NCBI GenBank assembly: GCA_022828595.1
Contig: JAKGHH010000005.1
Span: 30,268,193 to 30,332,192, forward strand
Length of the DNA stretch: 64,000 bases
Reading direction: 5' to 3'
Origin: Nelumbo lutea
Taxonomy: Eukaryota > Streptophyta > Magnoliopsida > Proteales > Nelumbonaceae
Shown: piece by piece, positions 55,101-64,000 of the stretch
How positions within the stretch are numbered: the first letter of the stretch is position 1
Layout: each line of letters begins with the position of its first letter
The notes under the pieces: model-generated
What the model was told of the DNA's origin: nothing
Database searches by the model: none
What the model saw: only the letters and a program-made list of their open reading frames with translations
Made by a program: the position numbers and the translations under genes

Positions 55101-57967
55101 GTACCTGATCTTTCCAATAAATATGTATCACATTAACCAAACATGAATATTACAAACATATTTGTCAGGGTATGATAACAAAATTAAACAACGTAAAATA
55201 GCAGGCTTAGCACATAAATCCGAGAACAATCACATTCTTGTGAAGCAATTCATGACATATTTGCACATACTGAAATTCAACAAAGAGAAAACTGCATCGT
55301 TCTAAATAACGAGAGTTGTAAAGAATACTTTTTGTCTGAGGAGAGCCACTAACAACCCAAGTGTTGGCAGCAATCGAGGCTTGAACTGAAATAGGAGGAA
55401 AGTAAGTATTAGAATGAGAAAGCATATGAAGTTGGCAATAGTTGATAAATGTTTTAAGGTCCTCTTCATGGTGGGTTATCACCAGTATTTTAAAAACCAC
55501 AGAAGGCTTATGCCTTGAGGCTTATATCAAGGAATGGCTCAAGAAAAATGCCTTGAGGCCCATAACGGAAAATATATAGCACATTCTTGAACATTTAGTA
55601 TTACCTTTAGGGTTCAAAAACTGGATGACTATATCATCCTTAAAAATGTTGACTTCCTCAATAGCAGGGATAGCATTCACCCCTATTCTTTTCAAGGTAC
55701 TTTGAAGCCTTTTGTCATCTGTGGTTGTAGTCTTATGAACCGCCTTCTTTTTTCTGTAACCAAAAGCATAATACATGATAATTATCAAAAAAAAGCACAA
55801 TACATGGTTCATAAACACAACAGACAAGTCTAAAAACCAGATACAGGTCTACAGCAAATAAAATGATATTTGCAAAAACTAAAGAACAGAAACCAAGAGT
55901 TGCAAACAAAAAAGAAATCAGTTTCAATTTCCAAGACAAATAATCAAATATCATAGAGTCTTCCCCTTCATTAAACACAATTCATTTCCATCAATTACAG
56001 TTAGTTGACAGACAATTGCAATAGATTTTAAAGAAAATATGTAAACTTCCGACTATGTAGCCAATTCTTGGAGGTAGCTGGGAAAATAGTTGTCTAGTCT
56101 AGGCAATTCTGCACAACAATGGAGAGCAGGTATCAAGGCAAAGTGTAGGTGATAAGAACTTAATAAAATAAAAATTCAAACCATGGTGAGTTCCCTAGTT
56201 TTATATACCATTGAGCATGCACATTAATTGAAAAAAGTACCAATTCTCTTCATTAAGAGAATTAGATTTCACCTCATAGCATGGCAAAGCATCTTTTTTT
56301 ATCAGCAACTCAAAGAATTTTATTAAAACTTAAAAGTAAAAGAGAATACGACAAGAAGTTGTTAGGAATAGAAACCTTTATAACAAAAAGACCCACCACC
56401 CTTTTAACATTGAGGCCAAAACAAATGATTTCTATATACTCTTTAGTCTTTGCTTAGTTAATCCATCTGCCAAGCCATTAGCAGACCTCCTAACCCATCT
56501 TACAAGAATTTGCAATTGTCTTGACTATATAGCCCTTCTTTTTCAACCAACCAATGACTAAACATAGCAAATGATCATATTTAGGACAGTAGTACTTCAA
56601 ATTTATTAGTTTCAATATTTTCAAAAGTAATACTAATATAATAAGTATTAAATAGACGAATTTCATATCAAATTAGCAACTAAAGAAGGCTATAATTTTA
56701 TATGATAAAATTTAAGATAAAAAGTAAAAGAAAAAAATAACAAGGATGGACCCGTCGATTTATTTAATGTAAGACAAAGGAAGAAAATAGAACAAACAAA
56801 AACAAAGCAACTTCTTTATACTTCCTTTCTTTCTTTTTCTCTTCTCAACACCCATGGTTCTTTTAAATTTCAATAGTGGAACTTCAAAACAAAGTATAAA
56901 TGATATATATAATATATGATAAATGTATTAACAGACATCTCAGTAAGGTGTAGCATTATCAATAATATTATAATAAGGCATATGCTTTGTCATTTGTCAC
57001 CTAGGCTGGCACTTTATTGCCTAGGCAGAAGCCTAGTTGCCGAGACAGGTGCCTTGTTGCCATAAATCATGGCTTTCAGGTGAGACACCCAGCCAAGGAT
57101 ACCTAGCAAAAAACCATCATGACATTTGCACCACTCATTGAATTCTTCAAGGAAATTTTGCATTCAATGCTTCTATGGAAGAAACTGTTTTCCCATTATA
57201 ATACTGGCAGGTCAAGAAGATGAACACATTATCAAACAGTTGTGCACACAATGGGTTGCACATAACTGTCAACAGCTGTATGAAACATTTACGTCAATAA
57301 ATTCAAGTACTGACAACTTGTTATATGTATTAAATCTTAGAAATTTAGTTTATGTGAAAGTTCTATACAAATTGATTTTGCTAACATGAAGTAGATTAAA
57401 AATTATATAAAAATAGTAGTGTGTAAAAACAGGCATGACAAACCAAATTTCTTTACATAAAAAAAGCCAGGTAAATCCAAAAGTTATGTAAAACACAACC
57501 CATAGCAAGGAAGAAACAAGACTTCTGAGAGTTTGTTGTTTTTAAATAGCACCATGCATCCAAGTAATATGACAAGTGGCAACATTTCACAAACAGCTTG
57601 CATTAAAAGTAGGATAAGCAACCAAATTCAAGATGACCAACCCATCCATGAGGTGGACTATTCATTGAAGAGCACAAATCCATTTGTAGTTGTGCGGTAT
57701 AAAATTCTGGAAGTTACTAATCTCCAACAATAAAAGAAATTAGCTAACCAAATCAGTTTGCTCTAGAAAGTCTTATTATGAAAGGGCAGAACGTTTGCTC
57801 TGGCCTCATTTTAAAAAATCACAAGATACATTTTAAACTCTAAGGATCATCAAACATACTTTAAAAGAACAGTAAGAAACAAAATAGTATTCAACACACC
57901 TTCGCATGCTACCCTTTCCACCGGTGCGAACTGCACCAGCCATTTTCATAAGCTTTTCGCGATTCAT
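49133..57967 (-). CDS. BTF3: BTF3-B, NAC beta subunit (second copy)
   Basis: Coding exons, minus strand: 57967-57900, 55753-55605, 55385-55329, 53412-53374, 49287-49133, with lengths 68, 149, 57, 39 and 155, identical to BTF3-A. All junctions are GT-AG and no frame is broken, giving 155 residues. By eye three residues differ from BTF3-A: Met64 to Ile (KDDIVIQF), Ile96 to Leu (QDLLPGII) and Pro154 to Ser; other changes are synonymous. The RRKKK ribosome-contact motif (22-26), the NAC domain and the acidic C-terminus are kept. Role as for BTF3-A: partner of NAC-alpha at the ribosome. The 5'-UTR exon lies beyond 63,999, so its promoter is not visible. Intron 1 carries a TPR-containing LTR element in the same transcriptional orientation. 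An intact frame and splice sites argue for a functional duplicate. Confidence 0.94.
49550..51700 (+). pseudogene. LINE relic (ORF1-like piece plus ORF2 C-terminus) in BTF3-B intron
   Basis: An ORF1-like piece at 49,628-49,891 contains [20 protein letters not shown] and a GGALIENI stretch, the DUF4283-type region of plant LINE ORF1. ORF2 pieces follow: [10 protein letters not shown] with a WEDIWIG-like segment (50,340-50,440), [17 protein letters not shown] (50,668-50,720, zf-RVT start), and the RNase H tail near 51,280-51,420 ([15 protein letters not shown]). A short direct repeat (GGTTCAGAAAGGCAGTGATA at 49,559 and 49,640) marks a local rearrangement. All frames are broken. Block A retains only the last about 350 bp. 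Confidence 0.68.
51700..53373. other. BTF3-B intron sequence, no element recognised
   Basis: Matches 5400-7170 of block A. It contains a local duplication absent there: a segment with AACATCAGTGTTG...GAGCTTTTGGATGAGCTATC at about 52,247 is repeated at about 52,394. No gene seen. Confidence 0.5.
53920..55060 (+). pseudogene. LINE ORF2 C-terminal relic in BTF3-B intron
   Basis: [20 protein letters not shown], then IEWKANVP and [20 protein letters not shown] (zf-RVT region), a [12 protein letters not shown] region at about 54,630-54,660, and [20 protein letters not shown] at 54,911-54,985. It is better preserved than its block A partner (8400-9270) but still split by stops and frameshifts. Confidence 0.6.
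56450..56945 (-). pseudogene. Block-B-specific segment with RNase H tail relic
   Basis: Absent from block A (the junction corresponds to about 11,485). The minus strand of 56,455-56,580 resembles the end of an RNase H-like domain (ANG.ADGLTKQ-type and [10 protein letters not shown]). The remainder is AT-rich with no signature. It could be an insertion in B or a deletion in A. Confidence 0.35.
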
Positions 57968-58266
57968 CTGCAAATTAACAATTTCTCAGGGTGCTAGAAT
58001 AACCTATGCTATTATAATATCATAAGTATTTGCACTTTAAAGTTTAAATAAATAAGTAACAGAACAAACGGAACCAATATAGAGAAAAGGTCGATGCTCA
58101 ACAAAACCAAGAATGCAAAACAGCTAACCAAAACCAAAATAAGAGAATGTCATTCAACAAGGCTAATCAAGATCTTCAGAAAATAGCATGCGGTTATGTT
58201 ATGGACTAAAAATTTCCAAATAGGTACCACATCCCTCTGCATCATCCAAGTTCCGTAACCTTTTTT

Positions 58267-58339
58267 TCTGATATCTTTTGAAGGGCTACACAACGGGGGT
58301 GTTAATCCATCACCCAACCAGCTGATTGGTACCTTGCAA
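58267..58339 (-). mobile_element. SINE-like insertion with 16-bp TSD, block B only
   Basis: TTCCGTAACCTTTTTT is present at 58251-58266 and 58340-58355, bracketing 73 bp absent from block A (about 12,781). On the minus strand the insert contains AGCTGGTTGGGTGATGG (reminiscent of a tRNA-type box A region) and ends GATATCAG followed by an A-run. A long TSD plus an A-tail suggests LINE-driven retroposition of a short SINE or fragment. Confidence 0.55.
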
Positions 58340-58529
58340 TTCCGTAACCTTTTTTATCAGCAAATAAATTCATTAATTAATGTCTGAGATAAATACATGG
58401 TTTTAGCTACAAAATAGCCCAAAAAATTGTTAGAAAAGCAGCTTGTCCACACTATTTGGGTTTGTCATCCCCCCTTTTTGCTATTACAGATTACAATATT
58501 GTCCAAAATAAAATGGATCAATCCGCAAC

Positions 58530-58957
58530 TGTTATGGGCCCACAAATAGGATCTCGTCACGGGTCAGCCCACAGGGAAAACCTCCTGTTTTCCCTTGTTC
58601 CTCCCAGCTCTTGATGAACCTATCTTGGCGCCTTAATGGTGATTTGTCCAAGAGATCACCTAACTCTCCTTGCTCTCTTTCTTGACTGAAATTTTCGATG
58701 ATTTTATTCAATATTCTCAGATCCTTGAATAGGAGATTACAAGAGATAAGAGTCGTACTTTTAGGAAGACTCCTTGCTAATTAGGAAGACTCCCTACTAA
58801 TCTGATAAGATAAGATAAGATAAGATAAGACTCCTACTAATCCCTACTACTGAAAGCAGATAGGTCAGAATACTGAATAGGTAAGATAGGATGAGAACAC
58901 TAAATTGTTGTTGCTGAGAACACTAAATTACTGCTGCTGCTGCCGGCGTCCACATCA
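58530..58957 (-). repeat. 3' LTR of TPR-carrying element
   Basis: 428 bp. Contains (GATAA)n and (CTG)n-type short repeats whose copy numbers differ from the other LTR. Confidence 0.9.
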
Positions 58958-59074
58958 TTACTCCCCTCCTGGACTACAAGCTTGTCTCAAGCTCGAATTC
59001 AAGATGGGTGTCTTGAAACACAGTCAAAGGAATCCCAGATAGGTGGAATGATTTTGCCCTCCTGGATCGGGTTC

Positions 59075-59835
59075 CAATGAAGAGGGTTCATCCTCAGACA
59101 GCTGCAGTGAGATACCAAGATTTGACCATGCGTAGCTTCTTTTTTTGCCGCGGGCAACTACAGCCTTAAGGTACTTCTGAGATGTCTTGAACTATAGAGT
59201 ACAAAGATTGTGAACGCCAGGCTAGTGCCACTGAACTGCATCATCTGGATCCTCTTCTATTGCTTGCTTTAGTGTGTATAGAGCCCACTCTTCCACTTCC
59301 GTCAAATCATTATGTCCAGTTTCAAACGTTGCTGCAATTTCATGCTGAGCCTTGTGAACCATGGCAAGTCCTGCCCATGCTATCCAAAGCTCAATTGTTG
59401 CAGAGTCCCCTTCTCTGAGTATTGAAGTCATTTCATTCGCAGCCCATGAAAGTTGTTCAGTGGGATCTTGAGACCTTTTCTGCATCCTTGATATGATTTA
59501 GCGCAACAGCATATCGAGTTGATATGCAATTAGGCTCCAATTTGTTGCCTTCTCCAGGCACTTTCCAGCACTGCTATGATCACCAGCCAAATAGTATGCA
59601 TTAGCAACATTCACCTAGATATGTGCAGCCCTAGGATCTGATCTGACTGCAGCTAACAAACACTCTTTTGCAACATTTACAGCTGCAACATGAGGCATAC
59701 AAGCTCCTTCACCAGCGATGACAACCTTGGAGTAGTTGCTCTTATTCTTCTTTGAACTCTCGTTGATGGAATCCTCAACGACACCGGATTCCTGCTTAAT
59801 CGGGACATTCTGGGTGTTGCTAACCTGTGCTAGGG
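59075..59835 (-). pseudogene. Captured TPR-protein cDNA fragment
   Basis: Minus-strand reading in order: MPHVAAVNVAKECLLAAVRS, DPRAAHI (a TAG replaces the expected Trp), VNVANAYYLAGDHSSAGKCL, then a frame change to LEPNCISTRYAVALNHIKDA, another to RSQDPTEQLSWAANEMTSIL, REGDSATIELWIAWAGLAMV, HKAQHEIAATF, EEWALYTLKQAIEEDPDDAV and TSQKYLKAVVARGKKRSYAW with SNLGISLQLSE. These are TPR helices (NAYYLAGDHxxA, AWSNLGISLQLS) and match, from memory, a conserved plant TPR protein often annotated as SPINDLY-like or prenylyltransferase-superfamily (Arabidopsis AT5G37130 group); the exact parent needs a search. There are no introns over about 760 bp. At least two frameshifts and two stops show decay after capture. 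Confidence 0.72.
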
Positions 59836-60039
59836 CAACGACCTACTGCTCGCCGGACAATTTTGCCATGTCTGGTCGGCGACCGGTTGTGGTTGTAGCC
59901 CCTTCCGGGTTCCTTTCCTTGCTGGAAAAGTACAACTCCATCAAGCGCCTTGATCTCGCGCACCTCCTTGCTGTTTTCCACGAGTTTGTGCTCCAAATCA
60001 TGAACCCTAGACGTCAATTGCTCAAAGTCACCCATGACG
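59836..60039 (-). pseudogene. Gag-leader-like ORF of the TPR-carrying element
   Basis: After the PBS: MGDFEQLTSRVHDLEHKLVE then NSKEVREIKALDGVVLFQQG, a short coiled-coil-like start reminiscent of plant Ty3 gag N-termini, followed by an Arg-rich stretch and a stop near 59,820. No other retroviral domain follows, so the coding region was largely replaced. Confidence 0.45.
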
Positions 60040-60055
60040 CCTTGCTCTGATACCA
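60040..60055 (-). promoter_or_regulatory. Primer-binding site (initiator Met-tRNA type)
   Basis: The minus strand TGGTATCAGAGCAAGG lies three bases after the LTR end. TGGTATCAGAGC is the classic plant PBS complementary to the initiator methionine tRNA 3' end. It fixes the element's orientation as minus. Confidence 0.9.
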
Positions 60056-60058
60056 AAT

Positions 60059-60497
60059 TGTTATGGGCCTGCGAATAGGATCTTGTCACAGGTCGGTCCA
60101 CAGGGAAAACCTCCTATTTTCCCTTGTTCCTCCCTGCTCTTGATGAGCCTATCTTGGCACCTTAATAGTGATTTGTCCAAGAGATCACCTAACTCTCCTT
60201 GCTCTCTTTCTTGATTGAAATTTTCGATGATTTTATTCAATATTCTCAGCTCCTTAAATAGGAGATTACAAGAGATAAGAGTCCTACTTTTAGGAAGACT
60301 CCCTACTAATCTGATAAGATAAGATAAGATAAGACTCCCTACTAATCCATACTACTGAACTGATAAGATAAGAACATTGAATAGATAAGACTCCTACTAA
60401 TCCCTACTACTGAAAGCAGATAGGATGAGAACACTAAATTGCTGCTGCTGAGAACACTAAATTACTGCTGCTGCTGCTGCTGCCGACGTCCACATCA
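60059..60497 (-). repeat. 5' LTR of TPR-carrying element
   Basis: 439 bp. Nearly the same sequence as 58530-58957, with repeat-length differences at the GATAA and CTG tracts and scattered substitutions. Confidence 0.9.
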
Positions 60498-61959
60498 GCA
60501 ACCTGTTTGGCTTGCTTCACCCACGAAATGAACAACAAAGAGTCACCCTCTACTTCTAGCTCTCTAACACCTAACCACATTGCTAGTTTTAGCCCTTGTA
60601 AGAGAGACATTATTTCATCCGTAACCGAGTCTCCAAAACCAATTGGCCCCAAGACTAAGGCCACTACTGCTCCTTGATGGTTTCTAAAGACACCCTATAC
60701 CTGGCCTCCCTTGATTGCCAAAAGAGGTGGCATCAAAGTTTAGTTTCAGCTAATTTGGCCCCAGAGGTAACCATTCCACTCTCATTGCTTCTTTCTATGT
60801 ATCTATTTGTACCACTTCAGCCCATTTCCATAATAAGTCATTTGTAGACATCTCTGAAGATTTTCATTGTTGTTGCCATGTGCAGATCTAACCATTACAG
60901 TTTCAACCACTTCCTTCTTAGATTTACTCTTCTCCTGGAAAATCCATTGGTTTCCTTCTTCCCTGTTAATCCATACCAGGACTGCTCTTGTTATTCTCCA
61001 CAAGCATCCTCCCCTTTTCTTTTATTGCCTCAAGAAACTGAAGATGAATAAACTAACCACATCTTGTGGGGGAACTGATCTATAGCCAAAGAGATAATAG
61101 AAGTAATCCCAAATACAAGTCACAAAAGAACAGGAGATTAGTAAATGAAGAAAAGTCTCACCACAAGACTTATAAAGGAGACACACATGAGGACAAAGGC
61201 AATTGTTTCGCCTTCTTTTCTATAGCATGCTATAGGTGTTAATCTTTTCAAGGAATATTTCCCAACAAGTATTTTAGGGGGAATTGGTTTGCACCAAATT
61301 TCTCTCACAAGGAAATTCACCCCCAAAGGTTTTGAATTGATGAAAAGGTAAGGAAGCACAAGAGAAGAGGCCATCAGTTGAGGGGTACCAAACTATACCA
61401 TCCAAGAGGTTTTGATCCAAAAAGACCTTTCTCCAAAAGTGAGAGTATGATGATAAGTGATTCACACATTATCCCTTAAACCCCTTCTGAACCCATAGTT
61501 CCAATTTAAGCCATGTACTTAGGGCAAGCCAAATCTAGAAACAGGTTCATTCTTAAGGTTTCTTAATGAATATAGTATAGGGAATTGAGCTTTGAGTAGC
61601 AGATCCCCAAGCCAGAGAGATCTTCCCAAAATAAGACTATTCCCACAGCCCACATCAAAACATATAAAGTTGAGAAAGGTAGGCAGTACCTCAAAGATTA
61701 CTTTCCAAGGGGAATTTGAAGCAGTGTAAGACGCAAGTTTTGCATTCCGGCAATTGTCTGCTACATAATGAATGCTTCCAATGACCTTGTGCCATATCTG
61801 CTCCTCTAAGAGAAAGCCACTTTCTTAGAAGAGTTGTATTCCTCTTAATCAGATACCCAATACCCAAACTCCTTGCTCCTTAGATTTACACACTTGTTCC
61901 CACTTCACTAAATGATCTTTCTTTTCCTCATTGGCTCCCACAAAAATCCCTCATCATTT

Positions 61960-63600
61960 TTTCTAGTTGCTTAGCTATTTTTACTGGAATTTTAAAGGTG
62001 GGTAGGTAATAAGTGGGGAAATATATTTAAAATACTATTGCCTTTTAAGATATGATGATTTTCCATGTTTTGAGAAGAAATTTAATGTTTTTAATAAACA
62101 GAATTGCTACTTTCAATTAATATGCATGCTCATTGGTATAAAAAACTAGGGAACTAACCAAAATTTAGTTTTTCATTTTATAAAATTCTTATCACTTGTG
62201 CAACCGACAACCCACTTTCTCCAAAAGTCACCTAGGCACCTTGAAAACTTTGATAAAAATACAGCCTAGAAGACCTAATCCTTTATAAACATTAAACCTA
62301 ATAAGTATATCATAGTTGTCAAGGTGTTGGTTGGGTACCTCACCTTAATGCCTTGATTTACAGCAACTAAGCACCCACCTATGCAACTAGGCACCCAACA
62401 TGCACCTGAAAGGTCTAACAAAACCTAATAATCCTAAGCACAGATTAAACCAAATCAAAAGGCAGACCCATCTTACATAGAAGGCAGACAATTATTAACT
62501 GTTAAAAGAACCAAGCTAAAACAAAGCCCCAGTAATAAAACACCATTTTGATGGTTTCATACAAGATCTTAACCTGATCGCTAATCTTTCACAAAACCCC
62601 AATGCTAGAGTGCCTAGGAGACCCACCCACCCTACATCAGAAATTTGGACATCTCAAAGGTTATGGCAAGCTTTTGACATATGTTCCCTAAGTGAACCAT
62701 TAAGTCGGGTGGATCAAATGTTAGTGACTCAACCATTCAGTAAGACAGTTTGAAACCATGTAATCGTACACATTACAGTAAGATTTTACACAAAGATGGT
62801 TGGATGCCTTTTGTTTTGGACGCACCGACGCAGTGTATATATGCTTGGTAAACAAAAAAAGACGAACCAAAAATTAGCAAACCACACCACACAAACAGAA
62901 GTCTCGAAACAAAAACGAGAACAAACGGTGTTTTGGAAGGGGAATGGAAACTATAGCATAAGCACAGTTAATGGAAATGTATACCAGGCTCGATAATTAA
63001 ATGGCAATAACAAAGGCATGTAAGTTCTAAATGGACAACATGACAGAATTGAAAGTCAAATAAAAAATACAAAAAAAAAAAAAACGTTAACCTTGTCAAC
63101 AAAACATATGGTAAAGATTGGAAGTCTAGTCAATCTTATTGCTAAATAAGATACATGTGTTAAAACTTATCTGAAACACTAAAAAGTAACCCGTATTCCT
63201 TTCAAGTAAATTTAACCAAAGCTGATACTTCAATCTTACGTTACAAAATGACAAAGAAAGATCAATTAAGGACCTGTTTGGTTCGCAGGAATAGAGGTCT
63301 GGAATCGGAATTAGAACGGGTCATTCTGATTCCAACTGTTTGGTTGAGCGGAATCGAAACCCATTACCGTTCCTAGTGGAATGGCATTCCCCATTTGAGG
63401 GAATCAACATTCTCTCTCCCTCCCTTCGGAATAAAATCCCACTCTATCTGGTTCCAATTCCCATTCCAATTCCTATCTGAACCAAACAGAACCATTCCGA
63501 TTCTGATTCCAACTGCGAACCAAATACCAAGCTTGGATTTGACAAATACAAGAAAACGTACATCGAGAGGATAAAATAACTTTCTCGGCCTTTTAATAAA
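61960..63600. other. Block-B-specific intron 1 segment
   Basis: Block A joins sequence equivalent to about 61,950 almost directly to that equivalent to about 63,610. This 1.6-kb segment is therefore either a deletion in A or an insertion in B. It contains an inverted copy of repeat sequence also found at about 56,205-56,250 and 11,235-11,290 (GAGCATGCATATTAATTGAA), and the MITE at 63270-63528. No gene. Confidence 0.55.
63270..63528. mobile_element. MITE with (T)TTGGTTCGCAG inverted ends
   Basis: Left GACCTGTTTGGTTCGCAGGA, right inverted GGTATTTGGTTCGCAGTTGG. The interior is made of GGAATCGGAATT/AATTCC motifs in both orientations. Non-coding, about 259 bp. The TSD is not certain. Confidence 0.65.
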
Positions 63601-64000
63601 CAGAAGTTCAGATGAGCACACACACGTATACAGGGAGGTTAAATCAAAAGATTCGCCGGTTAAACTTGAAACCAAGTTAGTCGCTTAACCACACAGATAC
63701 ACATGGTAATGCCTGATATTTATCAAGCAAAACTGAAGAATGCAGCGGCATGCAATGTCTAATAGAAAAAGTTCGAACAGCTAAACCTAACCGACCTGCA
63801 ATTTTCCCCAATTATTTGCATCCAACTGAACAGTCCAAACAATCAAGCAACATCAAGCTATAACTATAACCAGCTTAAAACTTAAGTTCCAATAACAACG
63901 ACAAATCAGAAATGTGATAGCACCGAAACGAACATGGGAGGTCTTCAAGGAAGAAAAACTGAAACACCAATTTTGAAGGACTCAGAGTAGAGCTTAACCT

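Larger units (their letters stand above)
58530..60497 (-). mobile_element. Non-autonomous LTR retrotransposon carrying a captured TPR-gene fragment
   Basis: TSD GCAAC at 58525-58529 and 60498-60502. On the minus strand the 5' LTR is 60497-60059 and the 3' LTR 58957-58530, both beginning TGATGTGGAC and ending CCCATAACA. A PBS TGGTATCAGAGCAAGG follows the 5' LTR, and a polypurine stretch AGGAGGGGAGTAA precedes the 3' LTR. The 1.1-kb interior encodes no protease, RT or integrase; it holds a short gag-leader-like ORF and an intronless TPR-gene fragment. Block A has the uninterrupted site (about 12,965-12,975). All structural hallmarks of recent cis-competent transposition are present, but movement needed proteins from another element. 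Confidence 0.9.
58400..61930 (-). pseudogene. LINE ORF2 C-terminal relic in BTF3-B intron 1, split by an LTR element
   Basis: Partner of 12,870-14,400. Minus-strand pieces: REIWCKPIPPKILVGKYSLK (61,250-61,300), RRNKLKLNFDAT-like near 60,740 and LGPIGFGDSVTDEIMSLLQG with WLGVRELEVEGDSLL (60,540-60,660). Sequence left of 58,525 continues the same relic. The LTR element 58530-60497 interrupts the RNase H tail. Confidence 0.75.
48935..64000. repeat. Segmental duplication, block B (contains BTF3-B)
   Basis: Direct-orientation partner of 4165-15040. The left boundary is near 48,935-48,955, where ACCTGCCGGTTGCCACAC matches ACCTGCCAGTTGCCACAC at about 4180. The block leaves the window at 64,000, exactly at the splice donor of the 5'-UTR exon. 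It contains about 4 kb more than block A up to that point through its private insertions. Confidence 0.92.

Noticed and set aside
60040..60055. tRNA-like sequence (TGGTATCAGAGC)
   Set aside because: Only the primer-binding complement of a tRNA 3' end is present; no cloverleaf can be drawn around it.

Overview
The window is nuclear DNA of a flowering plant. It has AT-rich intergenic sequence, spliced genes with multi-kilobase introns, plant-type Ty3/gypsy and Ty1/copia retrotransposons, LINE relics, MITEs and a Helitron-like terminus. Repeat style suggests a eudicot, but I cannot name the species. Only two genes look intact. They are paralogous copies of BTF3, the beta subunit of the nascent polypeptide-associated complex (NAC), both on the minus strand and both able to encode 155 residues across five coding exons with identical exon lengths. 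I call them BTF3-A (coding span 4348-12502) and BTF3-B (49133-57967).

Layout: 1-4165 holds a broken receptor-kinase 3' end, a Ty1/copia fragment and a MITE interrupted by another MITE. 4165-15040 is duplication block A: BTF3-A, whose introns carry LINE relics, a MITE with a 9-bp target-site duplication (TSD) and a processed pseudogene of ribosomal protein S16. 15046-18100 is AT-rich: a MITE with a long TA run, then two families of degenerate tandem repeats. 18104-32644 is a nested pair of Tat-like Ty3 elements. The outer one (LTRs 18109-18675 and 32168-32639, TSD GTTAT) lost its integrase and mid-pol. The inner one (20962-30917) keeps gag, protease, RT, two RNase H domains, integrase and a spliced antisense ORF. 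32645-48930 is gene-poor: LTR-like sequence, a Helitron-like 3' end, a local direct duplication (38.9-40.3 kb against 41.35-43.1 kb), several MITEs, and the 5' part of another Ty3 element on the minus strand.

48935-64000 is duplication block B. It carries BTF3-B and runs off the window just where its 5'-UTR exon would start. Its first intron holds a compact, non-autonomous LTR retrotransposon (58530-60497, TSD GCAAC). Between its LTRs lies an intronless fragment of a host TPR-protein gene, so this is an apparent retrotransposon gene capture. The same site is empty in block A.

Blocks A and B act as references for each other. Several insertions (RPS16 retropseudogene, 9-bp-TSD MITE, TPR-carrying LTR element, a SINE-like insert) are present in one block and absent at the matching position of the other. 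This makes the pair a dated record of transposition around a conserved gene whose coding exons stayed open in both copies. I saw no tRNA, rRNA, CRISPR array or bacterial-type feature.
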